Positions 53,619 through 63,671 of a DNA stretch of 64,000 nucleotides are shown one piece after another. The position numbers were made by a program, and so were the translations under genes. Position 1 is the first letter of the stretch; each line of letters starts with the position of its first letter. The notes under the pieces are model-generated. The model ran no database searches, was not told the origin of the DNA, and was given only the letters and a program-made list of their open reading frames with translations. Source of the stretch: DASQFQ01 sp963811595 (GTDB taxonomy: Bacteria; Actinomycetota; Thermoleophilia; Solirubrobacterales; Solirubrobacteraceae); contig CAWERW010000013.1 of the NCBI GenBank assembly GCA_963811595.1, positions 124,001-188,000 on the forward strand, in the 5' to 3' direction.

Positions 53619-55095
53619 GTGCAGCCGCTGACGCTGGGGACCGCCGGCCACATCGACCACGGCAAGACCGTGCTCGTGCGCGCCCTGACGGGCGTCGACA
53701 CCGACCGGCTGCCCGAGGAGCAGGCGCGCGGGATCTCGATCGAGCTCGGCTACGCGCCGCTCGCGCTGCCGTCGGGGCGGCGGCTGTCGGTCGTCGACGT
53801 GCCCGGCCACGAGCGCTTCGTGCGCACGATGGTCGCCGGCGCGACCGGCATCGACCTGTACCTGATGGTCGTCGCCGCCGACGACGGCGTGATGCCGCAG
53901 ACGCGCGAGCACGCCGCGGTGCTGGCGGCGCTCGGGGTGGAGACGGGCGTCGTCGCGGTCACGAAGGCCGACCTGGCCGACCCGGCGCGCGCGGGCGAGG
54001 AGGCGGCCGCGCTGCTCCCGGGCGCCGAGGTCATCCCCGTCGCGGCCCCCTCCGGCCGCGGTCTCGACGACGCTCCGCGGGGCCCTCGACCGCGCCGCGG
54101 CGACCGTGCCGGAGCGCGCGGCGGCGGGCGCGCTGCGCCTCCACGTCGACCGCTCGTTCACGATCCGCGGCGCCGGCACGGTGGTCACCGGGACGCTGTG
54201 GGAGGGCGTCGCCGCGCGCGGCGACGAGGTCCGCATCCTGCCCGCGGGCACGCCCGCCCGCATCCGCTCCGTCCAGGTCCACGACGAGCCGGTCGACCGC
54301 GCCGACGCCGGGCAGCGGGTCGCGCTGAACCTGGCCGGCGTGAGCCGCGACGAGGTGGCGCGGGGGGACGTGATCGTGGCCGCCGCGGAGCTGCAGCCCA
54401 GCTTCCGCGTCGACGTCGCCCTCACCTGGATCACCCCCGACGCGCGCCCCGACGGCGGCGCGCGCGTCGCGGTCCACCACGGCACGCGCGAGACGCCGGC
54501 ACGGCTCGCGGAGCTCGGCGGCCGCTACTTCCAGCTCCGCCTCGAGCAGCCGCTCGTCCCCGCGCGCGGCGACCGGCTCGTGATCCGCTCGCTCGCGCCG
54601 CCCGACACGCTCGGCGGCGGCGTCGTGCTCGACCCCGACCCGCCGCGCCACGGCCCGGGCCGCGACCTGCTCGCCCGCCTGACCCGGCTCGAGCGCGGCG
54701 AGCCCGAGCCCGCGGCCCCGGCCGCCGCGCCCGCCCCGGCGCCGCAGGCGCCGCCGCCGCTCACCCCGGCCGCCGCCGGGCTCGAGCAGCGCCTCCTCGC
54801 CGCCGGCCACGAGCCGCCGCCCGACGAGGACGCCGACGCGCTCGCCGCGCTGCGCGCGCACGGCCGCGTCGCGCGCCTCGGCCGCGACATGCACATCCAC
54901 CGCGACGCGGTCGACGACGTCGCGCGGCGCGCCACCGCGCTGATCGCGCGCGACGGCAGCGTGACCATCGCCACGCTGCGCGACGAGCTGCAGACCTCGC
55001 GCCGCTACGCCCAGGCGCTGCTCGAGCTGCTCGACACTGAACGTATAACGCTGCGCGTCGGCGACGAGCGCGTGCTGCGCAAGAAGTCGAGCTAG
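53619..55095 (+). pseudogene. selB: Selenocysteine-specific elongation factor SelB, interrupted by one frameshift
   Basis: GTG 53619 starts a good SelB G domain: GTAGHIDHGKT (7-17), RGISIELGYA, DVPGHERFV (60-68), VTKADL. At codon 151 (about 54072) the frame is lost: similarity continues one base later (LRGALDRAAATVPERAAAG), through domains 2-3 (RSFTIRGAGTVVTGTLWEG) and the C-terminal winged helices (TSRRYAQALLELLDTERITLRVGDERVLRKKSS). A one-base gain or two-base loss explains it; two bases missing would give DDALRGAL. The rest, 492 codons in all, is shorter than E. coli SelB at the C-terminal winged-helix region. Either dead, recently broken, or an assembly error. Nothing in the sequence looks like a slippery site. 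Confidence 0.82.
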
Positions 55096-55123
55096 CCGCA
55101 CCACGCGCGCCGCCTCCGCCGCG

Positions 55124-55148
55124 TAGGCTGAGCGGCGTGAAGCGCTAG
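55124..55148 (+). promoter_or_regulatory. Leaderless mini-ORF in the ABC-F leader
   Basis: TAGGCT (55124-55129) is a -10 box; 7 nt later GTG AAG CGC TAG (55137-55148) forms a three-codon leaderless reading frame. The ABC-F gene starts 58 nt after its stop. Between them GCCCGC/GCGGGC (55167-55172, 55177-55182) can form a hairpin. This is the layout of ribosome-stalling attenuators found before antibiotic-induced ABC-F genes. Confidence 0.55.
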
Positions 55149-55206
55149 GCCCCCGATTCCAACACCGCCCGCCACCGCGGGCCGACTCGGACCTGGAGCT
55201 TCACCC

Positions 55207-56754
<1,548 letters not shown>

Positions 56755-56769
<15 letters not shown>

Positions 56770-57549
56770 ACGGGCGCTCGCCACCTCGACGAGGGCGAGC
56801 GCGCGCTCCTCCGGCAGCACGCCGTCCCAGCGCACCTCGCGGCCGTCCGCGTCGACGACCACGGTCAACGGCTCCGCCAGCTCGACCCGCCGCAGCCATG
56901 CGTACTCCAGCGACACGACCTCGCCGACCCCGGCCAGCCCGCTCGACGGCACGAACAGCAGCCGCCGGGTGGTGGCGACGAGCAGCCCGTTCGGCTCGCC
57001 CGCGAAGGCCAGCGCCAACGGCTGCTCGTCCGGCGCGAGCGCGCCGGCCAGCGCCAGCACATGCGAGTCCATGCCGGCGCCGAACAGCCGCCCGAGCTGG
57101 CGCCGGGCGAGGTCGAGCAGCTCGTCGGTGCTCACGCTCGACGCGCGCTCGGGATCGATCCGCGCGCGCGCCAGGTCGGCGAGGACGCCCAGCTGGCGCG
57201 GCGGCTGCGCGAACGTGAACTCCCGGCGCTGTCCATCCAGCTCCAGCGTCAGCCGCGACGGCGGGTCGACCGAGACCGCCCGCAGGCGCGACCAGGCGAA
57301 CTCCTCCACGCGCTCGCGGCCGGTCAGCAACCCCTTCTCGACCAGCAGCAGCCGTCGCGGCGTCGCGACGATCAGGCGCTGCGAGCCGATGAGGCCGCCG
57401 CCCCGCAGGCGCGTCAGCACCATCGCCTCGATCTCCTCGTCCGCGTCGAGCAGCCGCTCCAGCAGCCGGTACTCGCGGAAGCCCGCCCAGGCGAGCGAGC
57501 CGCCGAGCCGCTCGCGCGCGGCCCGCTTGATCTCGGCGTACTCCGGCAC
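56755..57549 (-). CDS. Protein with two bacterial PH-like domains
   Basis: 264 aa, cytoplasmic. An N-terminal helix (EYAEIKRAARERLGGSLAWAGFREYRLLERLL) and two similar beta-barrel units: GSQRLIVATPRRLLLVEKGLLTGRERVEEFAWSRLRAV with FTF, and PNGLLVATTRRLLFVPSSGLAG with VEYAWLRRVE. The shared pattern 'LIVAT-RRLLxV...EF/EYAWxRLR' marks tandem YokE-like PH domains. Function unknown. The GTG at 57549 shares one base with the nitrilase stop, so the two are coupled. Confidence 0.75.
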
Positions 57550-58442
57550 TACGAGAGCAGCACGTCCTCGCGCGAGTAGTGCCCGACGGCGTCGAACCAG
57601 CGCTTCGCGTGCAGCCCCTCGCGCAGATCGCAGTCGGCGACGAGGATCCCCTCGGCGTCGTACAGCGGCCCCTCGATCACCTTGCCGCCCGTCGGCTCGA
57701 CGATCGCCGCGCCGCCGCGCCCGTAGACGCGCTCGCGCTCGACCGGGACCGGGAAGTCGTCGGGGAACGCCGCGCCCGGGATGTACTGCGGCACCGAGAC
57801 CACGAACGCGCCCGACTCGATCGCGATGTGGCGCATCGAGGCGAGCCAGCCGTCCGAGTCGTCGGCGGTCGGCGCGACCCAGATCTGCGGACCGCCGCGG
57901 TAGACGGCGTAGCGCGCCAGCGGCATCCGGTTCTCCCAGCAGATCAGCCCGCCGACGCGGCCGACGTCGGTGTCGACGACCCCGAGGTCGCCGCCGTCGC
58001 CGATGCCGTGGAAGAGCCGCTCGTGCTGGGTCGGCATCAGCTTGCGGTGCTTGTGGGCGAGCCCCTCCGGCCCGATCAGCAGCAGCGAGTTGTAGAGCGA
58101 GCCCGGCCGGTTCGCCTCGCGCTCGTTGACCCCGATCGCGCACCACAGCCCGAGCCGCGCGCACGCCGCCTCGAGTTTCGCCACGAGCGGCCCGGGGACG
58201 TCGACGGAGTTCGCCCACAGCCGCTCCCACAGCTCGTCCCAGCCCGCGAATCCGGCAGCCCCGCGCGCCCACGCGTTCGAGGGATAGAGCGGCAGGAACG
58301 TCTCCGGCAGCACGGCCAGCTGGGCGCCGTGACCGGCCGCCTCGTCGAGCAGCCGGACCGCCTTCTCGACGGACGCTTCGGCGTCCAGGATCACCGGCGT
58401 GGCCTGCACCGCGGCGACCCGGACGGTGGGGAATTCGGTCAT
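57549..58442 (-). CDS. Nitrilase
   Basis: 297 aa, true nitrilase branch. Triad Glu47 (LPETFLP), Lys134 (HRKLMPT) and Cys168 in GLICWENRMPLARYAVY; the CWE(N/H)xMPL context marks nitrile hydrolysis to acid and ammonia, in contrast to the amidase at 28058. The family's conserved VSVPQYIPG and GRGGAAIVEPTGGKVIEGP follow. Such enzymes form spiral oligomers. Its ATG lies 8 nt from a TAGCAT box shared with the divergent sugar gene. Confidence 0.93.
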   Translation of the reverse strand: MTEFPTVRVAAVQATPVILDAEASVEKAVRLLDEAAGHGAQLAVLPETFLPLYPSNAWARGAAGFAGWDELWERLWANSVDVPGPLVAKLEAACARLGLWCAIGVNEREANRPGSLYNSLLLIGPEGLAHKHRKLMPTQHERLFHGIGDGGDLGVVDTDVGRVGGLICWENRMPLARYAVYRGGPQIWVAPTADDSDGWLASMRHIAIESGAFVVSVPQYIPGAAFPDDFPVPVERERVYGRGGAAIVEPTGGKVIEGPLYDAEGILVADCDLREGLHAKRWFDAVGHYSREDVLLS

Positions 58443-58448
58443 GGAGGC

Positions 58449-58455
58449 TATGCTA
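58449..58455. promoter_or_regulatory. Candidate bidirectional -10 element
   Basis: TATGCTA serves as TATGCT on the plus strand (8 nt before the ATG at 58463) and as TAGCAT on the minus strand (7 nt before the ATG at 58442). Both distances suit leaderless mRNAs. -35 boxes are weak. Confidence 0.45.
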
Positions 58456-58462
58456 GGCCGCC

Positions 58463-59413
58463 ATGTCCACCTGTCTGGTCACGGGTGGAGCGGGTTTCCT
58501 CGGCTCACATCTGTGTGACGAGCTTCTTCGGCGCGGCCATCGGGTCATCTGCGTCGACAACTTCGAAACCGGCTCCCTTGCCAACATCGAGCACATCCGC
58601 ACGCCGGACTTCGTGCACCTGCACAAGGACATCATCCACCCGTTCTTCGTGGATGAGGCGGTCGACTTCGTCTACCACTTCGCCTCTCCGGCGTCGCCGA
58701 TCGACTACCTGCGGCTGCCGCTGCACACGCTCAAGGTCGGCTCCTACGGCACGCACAACGCGCTCGGCCTGGCCAAGCACCACCGCGCCCGCTTTTTGAC
58801 CGCCTCCACGTCCGAGGTCTACGGCGACCCGCAGGTCCACCCGCAGCCCGAGACCTACTGGGGCCACGTCAACCCGATCGGCCCGCGCGGCGTCTACGAC
58901 GAGGCCAAGCGCTACGCCGAGGCGCTCACGATGGCCTACCACCGCCAGCAGGGCGTGGACACGGCGATCGTCCGGATCTTCAACACCTACGGCCCGCGCA
59001 TGCGCCCGCACGACGGCCGCGCGATCCCGACCTTCATGCGCCAGGCGCTCCAGGACCGCCCGATCACCGTGTTCGGCGACGGCTCCCAGACGCGCTCGTT
59101 CTGCTTTGTCTCCGATCTCATCGACGGCATCATCCGCCTCGCCGAGTCCGGCCATCACCAGCCGATCAACATCGGCAATCCCAACGAGTTCACGCTGCTC
59201 GAGCTCGCGCACGCCGTCATCGAGATCACCGGATCGAGATCCGAGATCGTCCATGAGGCCCTCCCGACCGACGACCCGCAGGTCCGACAGCCCGACATCA
59301 CGCTCGCGCGTGAGGTGCTGGGCTGGGAGCCGCGGGTCGAGCTGAAGGAGGGGCTCCGGCGCACGCTGGAGGAGTCGGGCGTCGAGACGTTGACGGGCGC
59401 CGGACTGCCCTAG
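58463..59413 (+). CDS. UDP-glucuronate decarboxylase-like SDR (UDP-xylose synthase family)
   Basis: 316 aa. VTGGAGFLGSHLCDELL (residues 6-22), FASPASPIDYLRLPLHTLKVG (73-93), STSEVYGDPQVHPQPE, catalytic Tyr145/Lys149 in YDEAKRYAEAL, RIFNTYGPRMRPHDGR, NIGNPNEFTLLELA. The ASPASP and EVYGDP signatures are those of UDP-glucuronic acid decarboxylase, which makes UDP-xylose; other nucleotide-sugar 4,6-dehydratases are less likely. Followed 58 bp later by a polyprenyl sugar transferase, so it probably supplies a sugar for surface polysaccharide. Confidence 0.9.
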   Translation: MSTCLVTGGAGFLGSHLCDELLRRGHRVICVDNFETGSLANIEHIRTPDFVHLHKDIIHPFFVDEAVDFVYHFASPASPIDYLRLPLHTLKVGSYGTHNALGLAKHHRARFLTASTSEVYGDPQVHPQPETYWGHVNPIGPRGVYDEAKRYAEALTMAYHRQQGVDTAIVRIFNTYGPRMRPHDGRAIPTFMRQALQDRPITVFGDGSQTRSFCFVSDLIDGIIRLAESGHHQPINIGNPNEFTLLELAHAVIEITGSRSEIVHEALPTDDPQVRQPDITLAREVLGWEPRVELKEGLRRTLEESGVETLTGAGLP

Positions 59414-59426
59414 TAGAGGGAAACCC

Positions 59427-59452
59427 GGAACTCCCGGGAACGTCCCGCGTTA
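59427..59452 (+). promoter_or_regulatory. ECF-sigma type promoter candidate
   Basis: GGAAC (59427-59431), 16-bp spacer, CGTTA (59448-59452), 19 bp before the sugar transferase GTG, with a GGGGGAG ribosome-binding site between. The spacing and both elements match SigE/ECF promoters of actinobacteria. The sugar transferase may respond to envelope stress separately from the upstream gene. Confidence 0.45.
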
Positions 59453-59471
59453 GGGCGGGGGAGCAACAACT

Positions 59472-61001
59472 GTGGCGAACACGACCACCGAGACCAAACC
59501 GAGCACGTCGAGCAACGGCCATCAGGCCGTGCCGTCGCCGTACCCGCTGACGCCCGTGGACGTCCGCCGCAAGCGTCCGCCGGCCCTCTCGTTCCTGCTG
59601 CGCGCCGAGACGGTGCGCAACATCGTCCGCATCGTCACGCTGCTGGCGCTCGACTTCGCGGGCCTGTTCGCCGCGATCTTCACGGCGCTCATGGTCAAGG
59701 CGGTCATCCGCTTCGACCACTGGCCCTGGGCCATCTCCTTCGAGGAGGCCAAGAGCCTGATCGCGTTCGCCTACCTGGTGACCGCGCTGCTGTTCGCCCG
59801 CTCCGGCCTCTACGCCGAGCGCGCCCAGCGCCCCGGCCTGCCGAAGATCGTCACCTCGCTCTTCCAGGTCACGGTCGTCGCGCTGCTGTTCGCGGTCGTC
59901 AACGGCGAGCGCTACTCGAGCTACTACATCTTCTACGGCACGCTCTTCTTCGCGATCGTCTACGTCGGCTCCATCCGCTGGGCCTACGAGAAGGTCACGG
60001 GCGTGCTCCTGCGCGCCGCGGGCTACCGCCGGCGCGCCCTGCTCGTCGGCTCCGGGCAGCACATCGAGGACGTCCACCACGCGCTCGTGGACGAGGTGCA
60101 CGCGCCGGTCGAGATGGTCGGCTTCATCTCGCTCACGCCGCGGCCCGACAACGGCCTGCGCTCGCTCGGGCGGATCGAGGACCTCGCCGCGGTGCTCGAC
60201 ACGCAGCGGGTCCAGGAGGTCATCATCGCCGACCCCGACTTCCCGGAGAGCCAGGCGGTCGAGCTCGTCGACCAGTGCCACCAGCGCGGCGTCACGGTGC
60301 GGATCGCGCCCTCGACGATGGAGATCCTCGTCCACCGCGCGGAGTTCGTGCCCGGCACGTCGGTGCCGCTGTTCGAGCTGCGCCCGCCGGTGTTCGACGG
60401 CTTCGACTACGCGGTCAAGCGCACGTTCGACTTCGTCGGCGCGCTGCTGCTGCTGGTCGTGCTGAGCCCGCTGCTGCTGCTGATCTCGGCCGCCGTCTTC
60501 ATCTCCTCCCGCGGCCCGGTCCTGTACCGCTCGCGGCGCCCGGGGATCGGCGGCGCGCCGTTCTCGTGCTTCAAGTTCCGCACCATGCGCTCGGGCGCGG
60601 ACCAGATGCAGGCCGACATCGAGTCGCTCAACGAGGCCTCGGGCCCGCTGTTCAAGATCCGCGACGACCCGCGCATGACGTCGGTCGGGCGGCTCCTGCG
60701 GCGCTTCTCGCTCGACGAGCTGCCGCAGCTGCTCAACGTGCTGCTCGGCCAGATGTCGCTCGTCGGCCCGCGGCCGCTCCCGCAGCGCGACTTCGACCAG
60801 CTCGAGGAGTGGCACAAGAAGCGCTACCTCGTGCTCCCCGGCATCACCGGGCTGTGGCAGGTCTCGGGCCGCTCGGAGCTCGACTTCGACGACCTCGTGC
60901 GGCTCGACTTCCTCTACCTCGAGCGCTGGTCGGTGGCGCTCGACCTGACCATCCTGGTCAAGACCGTCCCGGCCGTGTTCACGCGGCGCGGCGCCTTCTA
61001 G
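59472..61001 (+). CDS. Polyprenyl-phosphate sugar-1-phosphate transferase (WbaP/WcaJ family)
   Basis: 509 aa. Four N-terminal membrane helices (about 45-160), a CoA-binding-like Rossmann domain (RRRALLVGSGQHIEDV, about 170-290), a fifth hydrophobic segment (ALLLLVVLSPLLLLISAAVFI), then the catalytic bacterial sugar transferase domain: RRPGIGGAPFSCFKFRTM, KIRDDPRMTSVGRLLRRFSLDELPQLLNVL, MSLVGPRPLP, PGITGLWQVSGRSELDFDDLVRLD. It begins polysaccharide chain synthesis on undecaprenyl phosphate at the inner face of the membrane. GTG start with a strong SD. Confidence 0.95.
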   Translation: MANTTTETKPSTSSNGHQAVPSPYPLTPVDVRRKRPPALSFLLRAETVRNIVRIVTLLALDFAGLFAAIFTALMVKAVIRFDHWPWAISFEEAKSLIAFAYLVTALLFARSGLYAERAQRPGLPKIVTSLFQVTVVALLFAVVNGERYSSYYIFYGTLFFAIVYVGSIRWAYEKVTGVLLRAAGYRRRALLVGSGQHIEDVHHALVDEVHAPVEMVGFISLTPRPDNGLRSLGRIEDLAAVLDTQRVQEVIIADPDFPESQAVELVDQCHQRGVTVRIAPSTMEILVHRAEFVPGTSVPLFELRPPVFDGFDYAVKRTFDFVGALLLLVVLSPLLLLISAAVFISSRGPVLYRSRRPGIGGAPFSCFKFRTMRSGADQMQADIESLNEASGPLFKIRDDPRMTSVGRLLRRFSLDELPQLLNVLLGQMSLVGPRPLPQRDFDQLEEWHKKRYLVLPGITGLWQVSGRSELDFDDLVRLDFLYLERWSVALDLTILVKTVPAVFTRRGAF

Positions 61002-61011
61002 CCTCCCGCGC

Positions 61012-61677
61012 CTGACCGAGGCCGAGGACACCTACCGCGCCGGCATCAGGGCGGCGCTGCCGCTGGTGATCCCGACCGCGCTGATCGGCGCCTCGTTCGG
61101 CGTCTCCGCGGCGACGGCGGGCTGGGGCTCGGTCGCGCCCGTCGTGATGTCGGTGATCGTGTTCTCCGGCGCGGCGCAGTTCGCGACGCTCGCGGTGCTG
61201 AGCGCGGGCGGCAGCGTGATCACGGCGATCGCGGCGGCGACGCTGATCGCCTCGCGCTTCCTCGCCATCGGCGTCGCGCTCGGGCCGTCGATGCGCGGCG
61301 GGAAGGTGCGACGGGCGCTCGAGGGCCAGGCGGTCGTCGACGCCTCGCTGATCCTGGCCCGCACGGGCGAGGGGGAGTACGGCGTGCGGCGGCTGCTCGG
61401 CTCGACGCTGCCGCAGTTCACGGGCTGGACGCTCGGGACGCTGGGCGGCGTGCTGGCGGGCGACGCGGTCCCCGACCCGAAGGAGCTCGGGCTCGACGCG
61501 CTGTTCCCGGCGTTCTTCCTCGTGCTCGTGTGGACCGAGCTCGGCACGCTCGCCGCGCGCGTGACGGCCGCGACGGCGACGCTGATCGCGGTCGTGCTGA
61601 TCCCGATCGCGCCGCCGGGCATCCCGGTCGTGGCGGCGTCGCTGGCCGTGTTCGTCGGCCGGATGGTGTCGCGATGA
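61012..61677 (+). CDS. azlC: AzlC-family branched-chain amino acid exporter, large subunit (probable CTG start)
   Basis: About 221 aa. TYRAGIRAALPLVIPTALIGASFGVSAA is the conserved AzlC opening, but its first 18 codons lie before the first GTG (61066). In frame, CTG 61012 is the only initiator after the previous stop that keeps the RAGIRAALP motif. VIVFSGAAQFATLAVLSAGGS and ASRFLAIGVAL follow, then about four more helices. With AzlD it forms the AzlCD efflux pair. The stop overlaps the azlD ATG (ATGA). Confidence 0.85.
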   Translation: MTEAEDTYRAGIRAALPLVIPTALIGASFGVSAATAGWGSVAPVVMSVIVFSGAAQFATLAVLSAGGSVITAIAAATLIASRFLAIGVALGPSMRGGKVRRALEGQAVVDASLILARTGEGEYGVRRLLGSTLPQFTGWTLGTLGGVLAGDAVPDPKELGLDALFPAFFLVLVWTELGTLAARVTAATATLIAVVLIPIAPPGIPVVAASLAVFVGRMVSR

Positions 61678-61988
61678 ACGATGTCTGGATCGCGATCGCG
61701 GCGCTGACCGTGATCTGCTTCACGATCAAGGCGGTCGGCCCGGTCGCGCTCGGCGGCCGCGACCTGCCGCAGTGGGCCGATCGGCTGATCGTGCTGCTCC
61801 CGGCGGCGCTGCTGAGCGCGCTCGTGGTCGTGCAGACGTTCGCGAGCGGGGACAAGCTCGTCCTCGACGCGCGCGCCCCGGCGCTCGCCGTCGCGGCGAT
61901 CGCGCTGTGGTTCAAGGCCAGCGTGCTCGTCGTGCTGCTCGTTGCGGCGCTCACCGCGGCCGGGCTGCGCGCGCTCGGCTGGGGCTGA
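61674..61988 (+). CDS. azlD: AzlD-family branched-chain amino acid exporter, small subunit
   Basis: 104 aa with four membrane helices (about 5-25, 38-58, 65-80, 83-102). AzlD motifs: TIKAVGPVALGGRDLPQW, LLPAALLSALVVVQTF, DARAPALAVAAIALWFKASVLVVLLVAALTAAGLRAL. Coupled to azlC by ATGA. It converges with the PadR gene 5 bp away, so a shared termination zone is absent. Confidence 0.92.
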   Translation: MNDVWIAIAALTVICFTIKAVGPVALGGRDLPQWADRLIVLLPAALLSALVVVQTFASGDKLVLDARAPALAVAAIALWFKASVLVVLLVAALTAAGLRALGWG

Positions 61989-61992
61989 TGGT

Positions 61993-62475
61993 CTAGGCGA
62001 GCTCCTCCCAGAACGCGATCCACTCGTGCTCGTGGCGGATGCCGGCCGCGAGGGCGATGAACGGGCCGCTGCCGTCGTCGTGGGCGCGGATCGCCTCGTA
62101 GTGGGCGAGCCGCTCGCGGTGGGCGGGGAGCTGGGCGGCGGCCAGGCGCTTGGGGTCGGCGCCGAAGAACAGCTTCAGCAGCGCCGGGTCGCGCAGCTCG
62201 GCGGACTCGCTCGTCGGCTCGGCGCGCCACGCGTCGAGCGCGCGCCGGCCGTCGGCGGTGATGCTGAACACGCGCCGCCGGCGGCCGCCGGCCTCGCGGC
62301 GCTCCTCGGCCAGGCCGGCCTTCGCGAGCCGCTCGGGCTCCGCGTAGAGCGCGGAGTGCGGCACGGACCAGAAGTTCCCCACGCTGCCCGCGACGCGGAC
62401 CTTGAGGTCGTACGGGGTGGCCTCGCCGAGCTCGAGCAGGCCGAGGACGATGACTGCTGTGGGTGAAAGGTCCAT
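61993..62475 (-). CDS. PadR-family regulator with long C-terminal (Vir) domain
   Basis: 160 aa. Winged helix 5-80 (VIVLGLLELGEATPYDLKVRV, FWSVPHSALYAEPERLAKAGL, RRRRVFSITADGRRAL) and the C-terminal PadR Vir domain (about 95-160: RDPALLKLFFGADPKRL, QLPAHRERLAHYEAIRAH). Subfamily 1 type, in contrast to the short PadR at 53189. Direct TCCATG repeats (62471-62476, 62485-62490) lie over its start. The divergent DUF1707 gene is 29 bp away and is a probable target. Confidence 0.9.
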   Translation of the reverse strand: MDLSPTAVIVLGLLELGEATPYDLKVRVAGSVGNFWSVPHSALYAEPERLAKAGLAEERREAGGRRRRVFSITADGRRALDAWRAEPTSESAELRDPALLKLFFGADPKRLAAAQLPAHRERLAHYEAIRAHDDGSGPFIALAAGIRHEHEWIAFWEELA

Positions 62476-62504
62476 GTTGGACCATCCATGATAGACTGCC
62501 GCGC

Positions 62505-62897
62505 ATGACCGATCCGAACCTCAGAGCCTCGGACGCCGAGCGCGAGCACCACGCCGAGCTCCTGCGCGAGCACGCCGCGCAGGGCCGTCTCACCGTCGAC
62601 GAGCTGGACGAGCGGCTCGATCGCGTCTACGCCGCCCGCACGGTGGGCGAGTTGTCCCCGGTCGTGAGCGACCTGCCGGTGCCCCGGCCGCACAGCGCGC
62701 CGCAGCGCGCACCGCGCCGCCGCCGGCCCGAGCTCGCCGCGTTCGTCGCGGTCAACCTGATGCTGATCGTGATCTGGGCCGCGACCGGCGCGGGCTACTT
62801 CTGGCCGATCTGGCCGATCCTCGGCTGGGGCCTCGGGCTCATCGGCCCGCGGTCGTGCGGTCCGCTGGCACTTCGGCACCGTCCGCGGGCACGCTGA
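62505..62897 (+). CDS. DUF1707 domain membrane protein
   Basis: 130 aa. DUF1707 (RASDAEREHHAELLREHAAQGRLTVDELDERLDRVYAARTVGEL, residues 6-50) with a Pro/Arg linker and two short hydrophobic segments (AAFVAVNLMLIVIWAATGAGYFW and WPILGWGLGLI). DUF1707 proteins are common in actinobacteria; role unknown. Its last 59 bp, coding a basic tail, are antisense to the MBL gene. Confidence 0.85.
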   Translation: MTDPNLRASDAEREHHAELLREHAAQGRLTVDELDERLDRVYAARTVGELSPVVSDLPVPRPHSAPQRAPRRRRPELAAFVAVNLMLIVIWAATGAGYFWPIWPILGWGLGLIGPRSCGPLALRHRPRAR

Positions 62898-63606
62898 CGT
62901 CCAGCCCGGCCTCGCGAAGGCGGGCGAGCAGGTCCGCGCGCGTCTCGAGGCAGTGGTTGATCGCCTCGAGGTGGACGGCGACGACATGGCCCGCCGCGTG
63001 CCGCGCGGTGGCGACGACGTCGTCGGCGGTCATGACGATCGGGTCGCCCTCGTTGAAGCGCGCGCCGCTCGCGTTGACCACCACCACGTCGGGCGCGTGC
63101 TCGTCGATGGCGGCGCGCACGTCGTCGCACCAGATCGTGTCGCCGGCGACGTAGACGGTCGGCTCGCCCTCCGCGCGCAGCACGAAGCCGGACACCGGCG
63201 CCATCGCCTCGGCGATCTTCCCGGTGCCGTGCTGCCCGGAGGTGCGTGACACCCGCAGCCCGTCGAGCTCGATCGACTCCTCCACCGGCCGCACGTCCGA
63301 GAACCCGCGCTCGCGCAGCTTCTCCTCGTCGGGCGGCTGGCACACCACCGGCCGGCTTCCGCCCAGCAGGCGCACCGCGGTCTCGTCCAGGTGGTCGGCG
63401 TGCAGGTGCGTGACGAGCACCACCTCGGCGCGCTCCGCGATCGCCTCGGCCGGCTCCGGCAGCTCGACCAGCGGGTTGCGGCGGTCGTTCGGCGTGTTGC
63501 CCACCGGCGGCCGCGCGCCGGCCGGGTCGAGCATCGGATCGAGCAGCAGCCGCCGGCCCGCGTAGTCGAGCTCGAGCGTCGCGTTGCGGATCAGGCGCAG
63601 CCGCAT
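62839..63606 (-). CDS. MBL-fold metal-dependent hydrolase (UlaG-like)
   Basis: 255 aa. MRLRLIRNATLELDYAGRRLLLDPML, then the metal motif THLHADHLD (about 68-76), SGQHG, VYVAGDTIWCDDV and the late HLEAINHCLETRADL. The pattern is that of L-ascorbate-6-phosphate lactonase/UlaG-like phosphodiesterase-type hydrolases. Substrate unknown. ATG 63606 is preferred over a start seven codons upstream. Confidence 0.88.
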   Translation of the reverse strand: MRLRLIRNATLELDYAGRRLLLDPMLDPAGARPPVGNTPNDRRNPLVELPEPAEAIAERAEVVLVTHLHADHLDETAVRLLGGSRPVVCQPPDEEKLRERGFSDVRPVEESIELDGLRVSRTSGQHGTGKIAEAMAPVSGFVLRAEGEPTVYVAGDTIWCDDVRAAIDEHAPDVVVVNASGARFNEGDPIVMTADDVVATARHAAGHVVAVHLEAINHCLETRADLLARLREAGLDVSVPADGAEVPADRTTAGR

Positions 63607-63671
63607 CGGGCTGCACCGTATCTGCACCGGACCCGCACTCGGCCTCCATCTGGCGCTGGCACACTCCGCGG

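Noticed and set aside
54060..54080. Programmed frameshift in selB
   Set aside because: No slippery heptamer, no shift-prone stop and no downstream pseudoknot that I can see; an indel is simpler.
55096..55206. Possible selC (tRNA-Sec) gene next to selB
   Set aside because: No TCA anticodon loop, no GTTCRA T-loop and no 8-bp acceptor stem; the region fits a leader with a mini-ORF better.
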